A DNA stretch of 28,000 bases from JBMNQI01 sp050944055 (lineage in GTDB: Bacteria > Bacillota > Clostridia > Oscillospirales > Oscillospiraceae): NCBI GenBank assembly GCA_050944055.1, contig JBMNQI010000031.1, positions 1 to 28,000 of the forward strand. Direction: 5' to 3'. Made by a program: the position numbers and the translations under genes. Position 1 is the first letter of the stretch. Each line of letters starts with the position of its first letter. The notes below the pieces were generated by a model. It did not search any database, had not been told where the DNA came from, and saw only the letters and a list, made by a program, of their open reading frames with translations. Below, one piece after another: positions 21,605 to 28,000 of this stretch.

Positions 21605-21940
21605 TTAATTCTCCTCCAAATTTATTAGTGTGTCGATTATAGCCTTCGCTCTTTCCCAGTCTCTGCGAAGTTCATAATACATCTCGCGGCCGCGATCCGT
21701 TATTCTGTAGTACCGGCGCCGCGCGCCGCGTTCCTCGTCGCCCCAGTAAGACTCTATGCAGCCGCTCTTTTCAAGCCTCTGGAACGCGGTATACAAAGTG
21801 GCCTCCTTCAGTTCGTAGCTGTTGTCCGTCTTCTCCTTAATAGACTTATTTATCTGATAGCCGTAACTTTCGCCTGTCATGAGGTTGGCAAGGATTATAG
21901 TCTCTGTATTGCCTCGGATGAGGTCTGATGCAATAGACAA
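21605..21940 (-). CDS. PadR-family transcriptional regulator
   Basis: 111 aa. The winged-helix PadR domain covers nearly the whole protein: SDLIRGNTETIILANLMTGESYGYQINKSI, then ATLYTAFQRLEKSGCIESYWGDEERGARRRYYRITDRGREMYYE, closed by a short C-terminal helix (subfamily 2 size). The TTG at 21940 is chosen because AAAGGGGGG lies nine bases upstream and the family N-terminus begins there; the GTG at 21976 would place the start at the transcription start site. First gene of a tight three-gene operon. Its promoter contains an inverted repeat suited to autorepression. Confidence 0.88.
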   Translation of the reverse strand: MSIASDLIRGNTETIILANLMTGESYGYQINKSIKEKTDNSYELKEATLYTAFQRLEKSGCIESYWGDEERGARRRYYRITDRGREMYYELRRDWERAKAIIDTLINLEEN

Positions 21941-21966
21941 AGGATCAGTCCCCCCTTTCGAGATAG

Positions 21967-21995
21967 ATATTACCACGATATACCTCGCCTGTCAA
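21967..21995 (-). promoter_or_regulatory. Promoter of the PadR operon
   Basis: On the minus strand TTGACA (21990-21995), 17 bp and TAATAT (21967-21972). The leader to the TTG start is only about 20 nt. Confidence 0.8.
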
Positions 21996-22002
21996 GGTAT
22001 AT
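21978..22002. promoter_or_regulatory. Inverted repeat, likely PadR operator
   Basis: ATATACCT (21978-21985) and AGGTATAT (21995-22002) are perfect 8-bp arms with a 9-nt spacer. They overlap the -35 and the spacer of the padR promoter, a position expected for autorepression. Confidence 0.65.
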
Positions 22003-22065
22003 TTTTTAAAAAAAGTATATTTTTTTAAAAATTATTTGCCGGTTCTTTCTGCATTACAATCAGCG

Positions 22066-22106
22066 TAAAAAAAAGCTGGCGTTCTTTATGATGAACACCA
22101 ACTTTT
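22066..22106 (-). terminator. Terminator of the amino-acid ABC transporter operon
   Basis: On the minus strand AGTTGGTGTTC pairs with GAACGCCAGCT (two G-U or mismatched positions), followed by eight T residues. A second GC-rich stem lies closer to the ATPase gene (about 22123-22149: GTTGGA...TCCAAC). The remainder of 22003-22237 shows no gene. Confidence 0.75.
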
Positions 22107-22237
22107 ACGGCTCTCAAGCGTTGGACGCGGAGCTGCCGCATCCAACATTTTTATATAGTTAAATGTATTATTCGTCTATTGATGAGAAGAGGCGTCAAGC
22201 CGTATTCCCGTCAACGGTCGCGTACGAAGCGGTGCCG

Positions 22238-22969
22238 CTAGAGAATACAGCTGAGAAATTCCTTAGTGCGCGTCTCGGAGGGGTTGCTGAACAGGTCCGC
22301 CGGCTTCCCTTCTTCCACTATTGCCCCGTCCGACATAAAGATCACTCGGTCCGCTACGTCACGCGCGAAACCCATCTCATGCGTGACGACCACCATAGTC
22401 ATCCCGTCGGCGGCAAGCTGCTTCATGACTTGTAGCACCTCGCCGATCATCTCGGGGTCGAGGGCCGAGGTCGGCTCGTCGAACAGCATGATGTCCGGCT
22501 GCATGGCAAGCGAGCGGGCAATGGCCACGCGCTGCTTCTGCCCGCCGGAAAGCTCGTGCGGATAGTTGTCGGCTTTATCCTCCAGCCCGACCCGTCTGAG
22601 AAGCTCCAGGGCCTTCATCTCAGCCTCCGGCTTCGTCATCTTTTTAAGGTCCACGGGAGCGAGCATGATATTCTTTTTTACGGTCAGGTGGCTGAACAGG
22701 TTAAAACTCTGGAACACCATACCGATATTTTCCCGCACCTTGTTTATATCGATGCGTTTGTCCGTGATGACGTATCCGTCAACTATTATCTCCCCGTCCT
22801 CAGGCTCCTCAAGCTTGTTGAGACACCGCAGCAGCGTGGACTTGCCGGACCCGGAGGGCCCGATAATGCAGACGACTTCCCCTTCATATACCGTCAGATT
22901 GATCCCGTTGAGGACTTTCAGGCCTGAAAAGTGTTTATGCAAATTCTTTACTATTATCTTTTCTTTCAT
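22238..22969 (-). CDS. Polar amino-acid ABC transporter ATP-binding protein (GlnQ-like)
   Basis: 243 aa. Walker A GPSGSGKST (37-45), Q-loop FQSFNLF (86-92), signature LSGGQKQR (140-147), Walker B IMLFDEP (160-166), H-loop VVTHEMGFARDVADRV and the PAAT-type ending GKPADLFSNPSETRTKEFLS. The length is normal for GlnQ/HisP ATPases. The ATG at 22969 lies 35 nt inside the end of the permease gene with only a weak ribosome binding site, so it is probably translationally coupled. It powers import of one polar amino acid or a small group of them; specificity lies in the binding protein. Confidence 0.93.
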   Translation of the reverse strand: MKEKIIVKNLHKHFSGLKVLNGINLTVYEGEVVCIIGPSGSGKSTLLRCLNKLEEPEDGEIIVDGYVITDKRIDINKVRENIGMVFQSFNLFSHLTVKKNIMLAPVDLKKMTKPEAEMKALELLRRVGLEDKADNYPHELSGGQKQRVAIARSLAMQPDIMLFDEPTSALDPEMIGEVLQVMKQLAADGMTMVVVTHEMGFARDVADRVIFMSDGAIVEEGKPADLFSNPSETRTKEFLSCIL

Positions 22970-23630
22970 AGTTCAGCTTCTTCTCCACTTTCTTCATAAG
23001 GATCATCAGTATTGAGATGACAACCAGATAGTAGAGCGCCACCAGAGAATACGTTGCAAAATACTGATATGAGGCGCCTACATAGACCCTGGCTTTGTTA
23101 ACCAATTCCGCGAGCCCTATGACCGAGAGGATGGAGGTGTCCTTTATCGAGATAATGAACTGGTTTACCATCGAGGGAATCGCGATTTTAAAAGCCTGCG
23201 GGAGTATGACTTTTATCATCGTTCTGGCGCTGCTCAGCCCGAGGCTTCTGGCCGCTTCGACCTGCCCGACGTCGACGGCTTTTATGCCCCCGCGGAAAAT
23301 CTCCGAAATATATGCGCCGGCGTTAAGGCTTAGCGTAATTATAGCCGCGGAAAACGGGCCGAGCCTGAAGCCCGGTATGATAAGCTGCACAAGCTGCGGA
23401 AAGCCGAAATACACGATGAGCGCCTGAACAAGCATGGGCGTCCCCCGTATGAGCCATATGTATAATCCTGAGATTGCCCGCAGTATCCGAAAACTGGATA
23501 TGCTCATCAGGCAGCTGAAAAATCCTATAAGGATGCCGATCAGGATCGATACGACGGAAACCAACACCGTCATTCTGATCCCGTACAGAAGCAGAGGCGT
23601 AGCCTCGTTTATCGTTCTTAGAAAATCCAT
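22935..23630 (-). CDS. Polar amino-acid ABC transporter permease
   Basis: 231 aa, His/Glu/Gln/Arg permease family. The first TM helix is LLLYGIRMTVLVSVVSILIGILIGF, then ISGLYIWLIRGTPMLVQALIVYFGFPQ. The ATPase-coupling loop is EAARSLGLSSARTMIKVILPQAFKIAIPSMVNQF, followed by DTSILSVIGLAEL and a last helix. About five TM segments, typical of this family. The start at 23630 (MDFLRTI) has AAGG just upstream; the extension to 23678 has no ribosome binding site and overlaps the terminator. The single permease gene would act as a homodimer. Confidence 0.92.
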   Translation of the reverse strand: MDFLRTINEATPLLLYGIRMTVLVSVVSILIGILIGFFSCLMSISSFRILRAISGLYIWLIRGTPMLVQALIVYFGFPQLVQLIIPGFRLGPFSAAIITLSLNAGAYISEIFRGGIKAVDVGQVEAARSLGLSSARTMIKVILPQAFKIAIPSMVNQFIISIKDTSILSVIGLAELVNKARVYVGASYQYFATYSLVALYYLVVISILMILMKKVEKKLNYERKDNSKEFA

Positions 23631-23655
23631 ATGCCTTATCTCACCACAATCATAG

Positions 23656-23695
23656 ACTAAAAAACTACAGCACCGCACCCGCGCGGTGCTGTAGT
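23656..23695 (-). terminator. Terminator within the amino-acid transporter operon
   Basis: On the minus strand 13-bp perfect arms (ACTACAGCACCGC / GCGGTGCTGTAGT) with a 6-nt loop are followed directly by TTTTTT. It lies between the binding-protein gene and the permease gene, where partial read-through would give an excess of binding protein. No clear separate permease promoter is visible. Confidence 0.8.
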
Positions 23696-23761
23696 AATCT
23701 TAATCCGTAAGCCCTACGGAAGAGCCTTAAGCTTTTATATAAAACCAAGGGAAAACAATTA

Positions 23762-24520
23762 TTAATAGCCGTATTTTGCGAGGATCTTGTCGTACTCCCC
23801 GCTCTTCTTGATGTTAGCCAGACCCGCGTTGAAAGCCTTGATCAGCTCGGCGTTCGTTCCCTTCTTCACGGCAAATCCATAGGAACCCGGATTGATCAAT
23901 TCGCCGACGGTCTTCAGCGGGAGGGATTCGTTCTTGATAGCCCAGCCGACGACGGAGCGGTCTTCAAAGCAGGCCGCATTGTTGCCGTTAACGACAGCGG
24001 TGTACATGGTTGGGGAATCGTCGTAATACTGGATGGTGAATCCATATTCCTCAGCGACGCTTTCGGCATAGCTCGCGCCCTGCGTGCTGGTCTTTACGGC
24101 GACGACCTGGCCCTCAAGATCCTCCAGGGAGGAGATGTTGCTGTCGGCGGAGACCACCAGGATCTGCCCGTCATCGAAGTAGCCGTCTGAAAAATCAAAT
24201 GTCTCTTTTCTCTTTTCGGTTATCGTCATGCCGGCGATCATGCCGTCGGCCTGTCCTGCCTGTACGGCGCCCATGGAGGCGTCGAAGCCCACGTTATTGA
24301 CCTCGTACTCAAAGCCCTGGTCCTTAGCTATCGCTGCGAGAATGTCCATGTCGACGCCTACATACTGCTCGGTGGCTTCATCATAGTACTCAAACGGGGC
24401 GAAGGCGTTATCGGAGCATATAGTATACTTCTTGTCGGAAGAACCGCCGCATCCGGCAAGGCTGAAGATGCAAAGCGCAAAAAGCAGGCACGCAACAGCA
24501 GTCCTGGTGATTCTTTTCAT
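23762..24520 (-). CDS. Polar amino-acid-binding lipoprotein (SBP_bac_3)
   Basis: 252 aa. The signal MKRITRTAVACLLFALCIFSLAGC has a lipobox LAGC with Cys24. The mature part fits family 3: YTICSDNAFAPFEYYDEATEQYVGVDMDILAAIAKDQG, VQAGQADGMIAGMTITEKRKETFDFSDGYF, LEGQVVAVKTSTQG and YGFAVKKGTNAELIKAFNAGLANIKKSGEYDKILAKYG. It is the receptor of the transporter encoded downstream. The start at 24520 follows AGGGAGAG by about eight bases; the longer in-frame start at 24556 lacks this. The promoter is at 24578-24606. Ligand class (Gln, Arg, Cys or others) is not decidable by eye. Confidence 0.94.
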   Translation of the reverse strand: MKRITRTAVACLLFALCIFSLAGCGGSSDKKYTICSDNAFAPFEYYDEATEQYVGVDMDILAAIAKDQGFEYEVNNVGFDASMGAVQAGQADGMIAGMTITEKRKETFDFSDGYFDDGQILVVSADSNISSLEDLEGQVVAVKTSTQGASYAESVAEEYGFTIQYYDDSPTMYTAVVNGNNAACFEDRSVVGWAIKNESLPLKTVGELINPGSYGFAVKKGTNAELIKAFNAGLANIKKSGEYDKILAKYGY

Positions 24521-24577
24521 TATTACTCTCTCCCTTACTTTTCGAATAGACATCATATATTTGCTTATTATCTTTTT

Positions 24578-24606
24578 ATTTTATTTTACAGCACGTTTAA
24601 TGTCAA
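24578..24606 (-). promoter_or_regulatory. Promoter of the amino-acid transporter operon
   Basis: On the minus strand TTGACA (24601-24606), 17 bp and TAAAAT (24578-24583), inside an A/T-rich tract 58 bp before the binding-protein start. Confidence 0.75.
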
Positions 24607-24643
24607 GCTTAATAGGAGGAAAGTTTGTTTTGTTTCCATATAA

Positions 24644-24673
24644 TTGAAGGAGAGCATTTCCGCTCCCCTTCAA
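24644..24673 (-). terminator. Terminator of thrS
   Basis: On the minus strand TTGAAGGGGAGC pairs with GCTCTCCTTCAA (one mismatch), followed by TTATATGG. It separates thrS from the transporter promoter. Confidence 0.7.
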
Positions 24674-24708
24674 AAGTTCTTTACGCTCAACCAACTATCC
24701 GCTGCTTC

Positions 24709-26613
24709 CTATCTTTTTTCTTCTATCTCTTTTTTTAGTTTTTCAGCGAAGTCACTAAGGCTCATGGCTCCCTCGTCGCCGCCGGAGCGTGTGCGCACGC
24801 TCACGGTGCCGTTTTCGACTTCCTTGTCCCCGACGACAAGCATGTACGGTATCTTCTGAAGCTGCGCCTCGCGGATTTTATAGCCTATCTTCTCATTGCG
24901 GAAGTCGGTTTCGGCTGAGAAGCCTTCTTTTTTCAGGCTGTCCGCCACGCTTTGGGCATATTCCTGGACCCTGTCGGTAATGGGCAGAACCATGACCTGG
25001 ACGGGGGCAAGCCAGGCGGGAAACGCGCCGGCGTAATGCTCGATAAGTATGCCGATAAAACGCTCCATTGAGCCGTATACAACGCGGTGTATCATGACGG
25101 GGCGGTGCTCCTTCCCGTCAGGGCCTGTATACTCCAGCTCAAAGCGCTCCGGCATCTGGAAGTCCAGCTGCAAAGTGCCGCACTGCCAGGTGCGCCCTAT
25201 CGAATCCACAAGGTGGAAGTCAATCTTCGGGCCGTAGAAAGCGCCGTCGCCCGGGTTAATCTTATAGCTTAGCCCGCGCTGTATAAGCGCCTGCTCCAGC
25301 GTCCTTTCAGCTTCATTCCACTGTTCAAGCTCTCCCATATAGTCTTCCGGGCGTGTCGACAGCTCCACGTGATAGGTAAAGCCAAAAACCCTGTAGACAC
25401 GGTCGATAAGCTCTATCACGCCCTGTATCTCATCAGGCACCTGCTCCGGGGTCATATAGATATGCGCGTCGTCCTGAGTAAAGCAGCGTACGCGCATAAG
25501 CCCGTGCAGCGCGCCGGAGAGCTCGTGGCGGTGGACCAGCCCCATCTCCGCCATGCGTATCGGAAGGTCCTTGTACGACCATTTCCTGCGCTTATACGCC
25601 AGCATGCCTCCCGGGCAGTTCATAGGCTTTACCGCGTAATCCTCGCCGTCTATCTTTGTGAAATACATGTTGTTCTTATAATGATCCCAGTGGCCTGATC
25701 GGTGCCAAAGCTCCTCGTTGAGGATAATCGGAGTGCGTATCTCTTCATAGCCCGCGCGCCTGTGCTCCTCGCGCCAGAAGGCTTCAAGGCGGTTGCGAAG
25801 CTCCACGCCCTTCGGGAAGAAGAACGGGAAGCCGGGGCCCTCGTCGAACAGGGCGAAGAGATCGAGCTCGCGGCCAAGCTTGCGGTGGTCGCGTTTTCTG
25901 GCCTCCTTCAGGCGGTTAAGATACTCGTCCAGCTCATCCTTTTTTGAAAACGCCGTACCGTATATGCGCTGGAGCATCTTGCGGCTCGAGTCGCCGCGCC
26001 AGTATGCGCCGGTGCAGGATGTCAGCTTAACGGCGTTTGCCTTGAGCCTGCCTGTATCCAAAAGGTGCGGGCCGGCGCAGAGATCGGTGAAATCGCCCTG
26101 GCGGTAGAAGCTGATAACCGCGTCCTCGGGCAAAGCCTCTATAAGCTCTACTTTGTAAGGCTCGTCCTTCATCAGCTTAAGCGCCTCGCCGCGGGGCAGC
26201 TCAAAGCGCTCCAGCGGTATTTTCTGCTTGATAATATTCCTCATCTCGGCCTCTATCTTCTCAAGATGCTCCGGTGTGAAGGCCGTCTCTGAATCGAGGT
26301 CGTAATAAAAGCCGTCGGCAATAGCGGGGCCAATGGCGAGTTTAGTATCCGGATACAGGTGTTTTACCGCCTGCGCAAGCACGTGCGAGGCGGTATGGCG
26401 GTAAGCGAGCTTGCCGCCTTCGGAGTCCCAGGTGAGGATGTTCACGGCGCTGTCCCTGTCAATAGGCGTTCTCAGGTCGACGACCTCGCCGTCCAGCTCC
26501 GCTGCCATAGCCGCGCGCGCCAGCCCCTCGCTTAAATACTCCGCCACCTGCAGGCAGGTCGTCCCCCTTGGAAACGGAAGAACGCTGCCGTCCTTGAGCG
26601 TTACGTTGATCAT
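24709..26613 (-). CDS. thrS: Threonyl-tRNA synthetase
   Basis: 634 aa, full length. Charges tRNA-Thr with threonine in the cytoplasm. Domains in order: N-terminal TGS (INVTLKDGSVLPFPRGTTCLQVA...), the editing SAD region with HTASHVLAQAVKHLYP and YCRQ-like positions, and the class II catalytic core with MNCPGGMLAYK (zinc Cys), HRHELSGALHGLMRVRCFTQDDAHIY (motif 2) and IHRVVYGSMERFIGILIEHYAGAFPAWLAPVQV (zinc His, motif 3). The C-terminal anticodon-binding domain reads VLPITDRVQEYAQSVADSLKK. The ATG at 26613 follows GGGGGAT. The leader of about 110 nt has one small hairpin (GGCAAG/CTTGCC) but no T-box. Confidence 0.97.
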   Translation of the reverse strand: MINVTLKDGSVLPFPRGTTCLQVAEYLSEGLARAAMAAELDGEVVDLRTPIDRDSAVNILTWDSEGGKLAYRHTASHVLAQAVKHLYPDTKLAIGPAIADGFYYDLDSETAFTPEHLEKIEAEMRNIIKQKIPLERFELPRGEALKLMKDEPYKVELIEALPEDAVISFYRQGDFTDLCAGPHLLDTGRLKANAVKLTSCTGAYWRGDSSRKMLQRIYGTAFSKKDELDEYLNRLKEARKRDHRKLGRELDLFALFDEGPGFPFFFPKGVELRNRLEAFWREEHRRAGYEEIRTPIILNEELWHRSGHWDHYKNNMYFTKIDGEDYAVKPMNCPGGMLAYKRRKWSYKDLPIRMAEMGLVHRHELSGALHGLMRVRCFTQDDAHIYMTPEQVPDEIQGVIELIDRVYRVFGFTYHVELSTRPEDYMGELEQWNEAERTLEQALIQRGLSYKINPGDGAFYGPKIDFHLVDSIGRTWQCGTLQLDFQMPERFELEYTGPDGKEHRPVMIHRVVYGSMERFIGILIEHYAGAFPAWLAPVQVMVLPITDRVQEYAQSVADSLKKEGFSAETDFRNEKIGYKIREAQLQKIPYMLVVGDKEVENGTVSVRTRSGGDEGAMSLSDFAEKLKKEIEEKR

Positions 26614-26728
26614 AACTTATCCCCCTGTGCGTTAAAGGCAAGAGCCCCGCCCTTGCCTGATGTAAGACAAATATTCTTAAAATATCCCGGCCTGCCCAAA
26701 ATCAATATTCATTAAATCATATCTCGGT

Positions 26729-26757
26729 ATTATATACTAATATACGCCCTGTGTCAA
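26729..26757 (-). promoter_or_regulatory. Perfect consensus promoter of thrS
   Basis: On the minus strand TTGACA (26752-26757), 17 bp and TATAAT (26729-26734). The -35 box lies within the last codons of the upstream membrane-protein gene, whose stop is at 26737. Confidence 0.85.
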
Positions 26758-27453
26758 CTTGGACAGCAGCGTCACCAGACCGTACATAACGGGCTGATGA
26801 ACAAGATATATCACAAGGCTCCAGCGCCCGATGACAGGCAAAACGGGTATGCGCACAGTATAAAAGCGCTCCGGCAGGCGGCGCTGCTTTACAGGCTTTC
26901 CAAGCCAGGTGCCGAGCAGGAACATAAATATCCACGGCAGAATCGGGTAGTAGTCGGCCGACGTATAATCCTTAGCAGGAAAGCCGAGCCAGCCCAGGTA
27001 AGGTAAATCGAAACGCCCCTGCGTGAGCTTCCAGAACAGGGCAAAAAGAGCGATGTACAGTATGGGTGCAACATACCGGGGTATCCTGTCCCAGAAGCGG
27101 GAGGTCAAACCGTAAAACACCATAGCGCAGCCCAGAAAATGGAGTATTCCGAACCTGACTAAGGCGCCCGCGAAATAAGTCGCGGCCGACACTAGCACCG
27201 CCGCTCCAAGCGCTATAAAGCCCCTTTTTACGTTGCTGTGCGAAAAATTCGAGGATATGCCCGAAATCAGTATGAACATCGACGAAAACACAAACTGCAG
27301 GAATATAACAAGACCGTTATATATGAGCCTGGCGTCGAGGAAACCGAATTCTATAAGGTCAAACGCGCCGTGATAGACGACCATCAGGATTATGCATATC
27401 CCCCTGACGGCGTCGAGCGCCTCTATCCTGTTCTTCTTCGCACCGTACGTCAT
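26737..27453 (-). CDS. DUF1624 / heparan-alpha-glucosaminide acetyltransferase-like membrane protein
   Basis: 238 aa, about seven hydrophobic segments. The N-terminus RIEALDAVRGICIILMVVYHGAFDLIEFGF carries the family's D-x-x-R-G start and a membrane histidine. SSMFILISGISSNFSHSNVKRG, FGILHFLGCAMVFYGL, PILPWIFMFLLGTWLGK and the closing IGRWSLVIYLVHQPVMYGLV are also typical. Members of this acyltransferase-like group are integral membrane proteins presumed to transfer acyl groups to envelope sugars; no substrate is known here. The ATG at 27453 overlaps the ychF stop (ATGA), so it is coupled to ychF. The thrS promoter overlaps its 3' end. Confidence 0.85.
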   Translation of the reverse strand: MTYGAKKNRIEALDAVRGICIILMVVYHGAFDLIEFGFLDARLIYNGLVIFLQFVFSSMFILISGISSNFSHSNVKRGFIALGAAVLVSAATYFAGALVRFGILHFLGCAMVFYGLTSRFWDRIPRYVAPILYIALFALFWKLTQGRFDLPYLGWLGFPAKDYTSADYYPILPWIFMFLLGTWLGKPVKQRRLPERFYTVRIPVLPVIGRWSLVIYLVHQPVMYGLVTLLSKLTQGVY

Positions 27454-28000
27454 ACGTTGAACCTGAAAAGGACTATGTCCCCGTCCTGCATAACATACTC
27501 TTTCCCCTCCGAGCGCACAAGGCCCTTCTCCTTTGCCGCCTGCATTGTGCCGCAGCGCATCAGGTCGTCATAGGATACTACCTCCGCCCTTATAAAGCCG
27601 CGCTCAAAATCCGAATGTATCTTCCCCGCCGCCTGAGGCGCCCTGGTCCCGCGCTTAATTGTCCACGCGCGGCACTCGTCCTCGCCGGCAGTGAGGAATG
27701 AAATAAGCCCCAGAAGCGAATAGGACGATTTTATCAGGCGGTCGAGGCCCGACTCCCCGATGCCCAGGTCCTCGAGGAAGAGCTTCTTGTCTTCCGGTCC
27801 CAATTCGGCTATTTCCTGCTCAAGCCTCGCGCAGACGGGTATGACCTCGCTGCCCTCTTTTGCGGCATGCTCCAGTACCCGAGTATAATACTTGTCCGAA
27901 GCGTAATCTCCGGTGAAGGAATCCTCGCTGAGATTCGCGGCGTAAATGACGGGCTTGAGAGAGAGAAGCTCGCTTCCGGATATGATCTCCGCGTCCTCGG
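27450..28000 (-). CDS. ychF: Ribosome-binding ATPase YchF (3' part; runs off the window)
   Basis: The last 183 codons are present; the 5' part with the GTPase-type P loop lies beyond position 28000. Reading back from the stop gives SLKPVIYAANLSEDSF (the family's AN-x-SE element), VIPVCARLEQEIAEL, then the TGS-like C-terminal domain with LISFLTAGEDECRAWTIKRGTRAPQAAGKIHSDFERGFIRAEVVSYDDL and the very conserved GKEYVMQDGDIVLFRFNV. YchF/OLA1 is an ATPase of the Obg family that associates with the ribosome. The stop overlaps the next gene's start. Truncation is due only to the window edge. Confidence 0.95.
   Translation of the reverse strand, partial: EDAEIISGSELLSLKPVIYAANLSEDSFTGDYASDKYYTRVLEHAAKEGSEVIPVCARLEQEIAELGPEDKKLFLEDLGIGESGLDRLIKSSYSLLGLISFLTAGEDECRAWTIKRGTRAPQAAGKIHSDFERGFIRAEVVSYDDLMRCGTMQAAKEKGLVRSEGKEYVMQDGDIVLFRFNV

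Noticed and set aside
26614..26728. T-box riboswitch before thrS
   Set aside because: No specifier stem, no conserved T-box sequence and the leader is too short.

Overview
The window looks like chromosomal DNA of an anaerobic, spore-forming member of the Firmicutes (class Clostridia; an Oscillospiraceae-like lineage is my inference). The evidence is an intact sporulation sigma factor SigK with its hydrophobic pro-sequence, a CpI-type [FeFe]-hydrogenase behind a near-perfect Rex operator, strong Shine-Dalgarno sites with some GTG/TTG starts, consensus sigma-A promoters with 17-bp spacing, and tRNA genes with encoded CCA ends. No phage, IS element or CRISPR array was seen.

Layout. 1-1499: tRNA-Ser(CGA) with a decayed half-copy and a consensus promoter, then divergent nitroreductase and Smr-domain genes. 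1517-2810: an eight-tRNA cluster (Gly, Arg, His, Gln, Val, Asp, Phe, Gly) plus tRNA-Cys, with two strong promoters and terminators. 2871-3004: a promoter followed by a possible structured RNA. 3062-4613: a secreted protein of unknown function, divergent from uridine phosphorylase. 4833-15046: a catabolic-looking island made of an FAD-dependent reductase (+), a six-gene minus-strand operon (dipeptide/oligopeptide ABC transporter plus an orphan 5'-nucleotidase C-terminal domain protein), a LysR regulator and a divergent SnoaL/NTF2-like enzyme. 15285-15977: sigK. 16117-19905: a two-gene hydrogenase operon, namely a NuoF-type iron-sulfur domain fused to a GltD-like NAD(P)H:FAD oxidoreductase, followed by [FeFe]-hydrogenase. 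19947-22002: the PadR / DUF1700-like / DUF4097 envelope operon (minus). 22066-24606: a polar amino-acid ABC transporter (SBP, permease, ATPase; minus). 24644-28000: thrS, a multi-TM acyltransferase-like protein and the 3' part of ychF (minus).

How the genes work together. The hydrogenase pair appears to be a redox-balancing H2 system controlled by NADH/NAD+ through Rex, with extra leader elements: a 17-bp-arm inverted repeat on the -35 box and a hairpin over the ribosome binding site. The 4.8-15 kb island reads as an uptake-plus-modification module for an unknown organic substrate. The LysR gene lies between the transporter operon and the SnoaL-like gene, and both flanks carry a shared AT-rich motif. 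These are the two parts of the window most likely to hold undescribed biology. Function calls rest on motifs and family resemblance read by eye; no database search was run.
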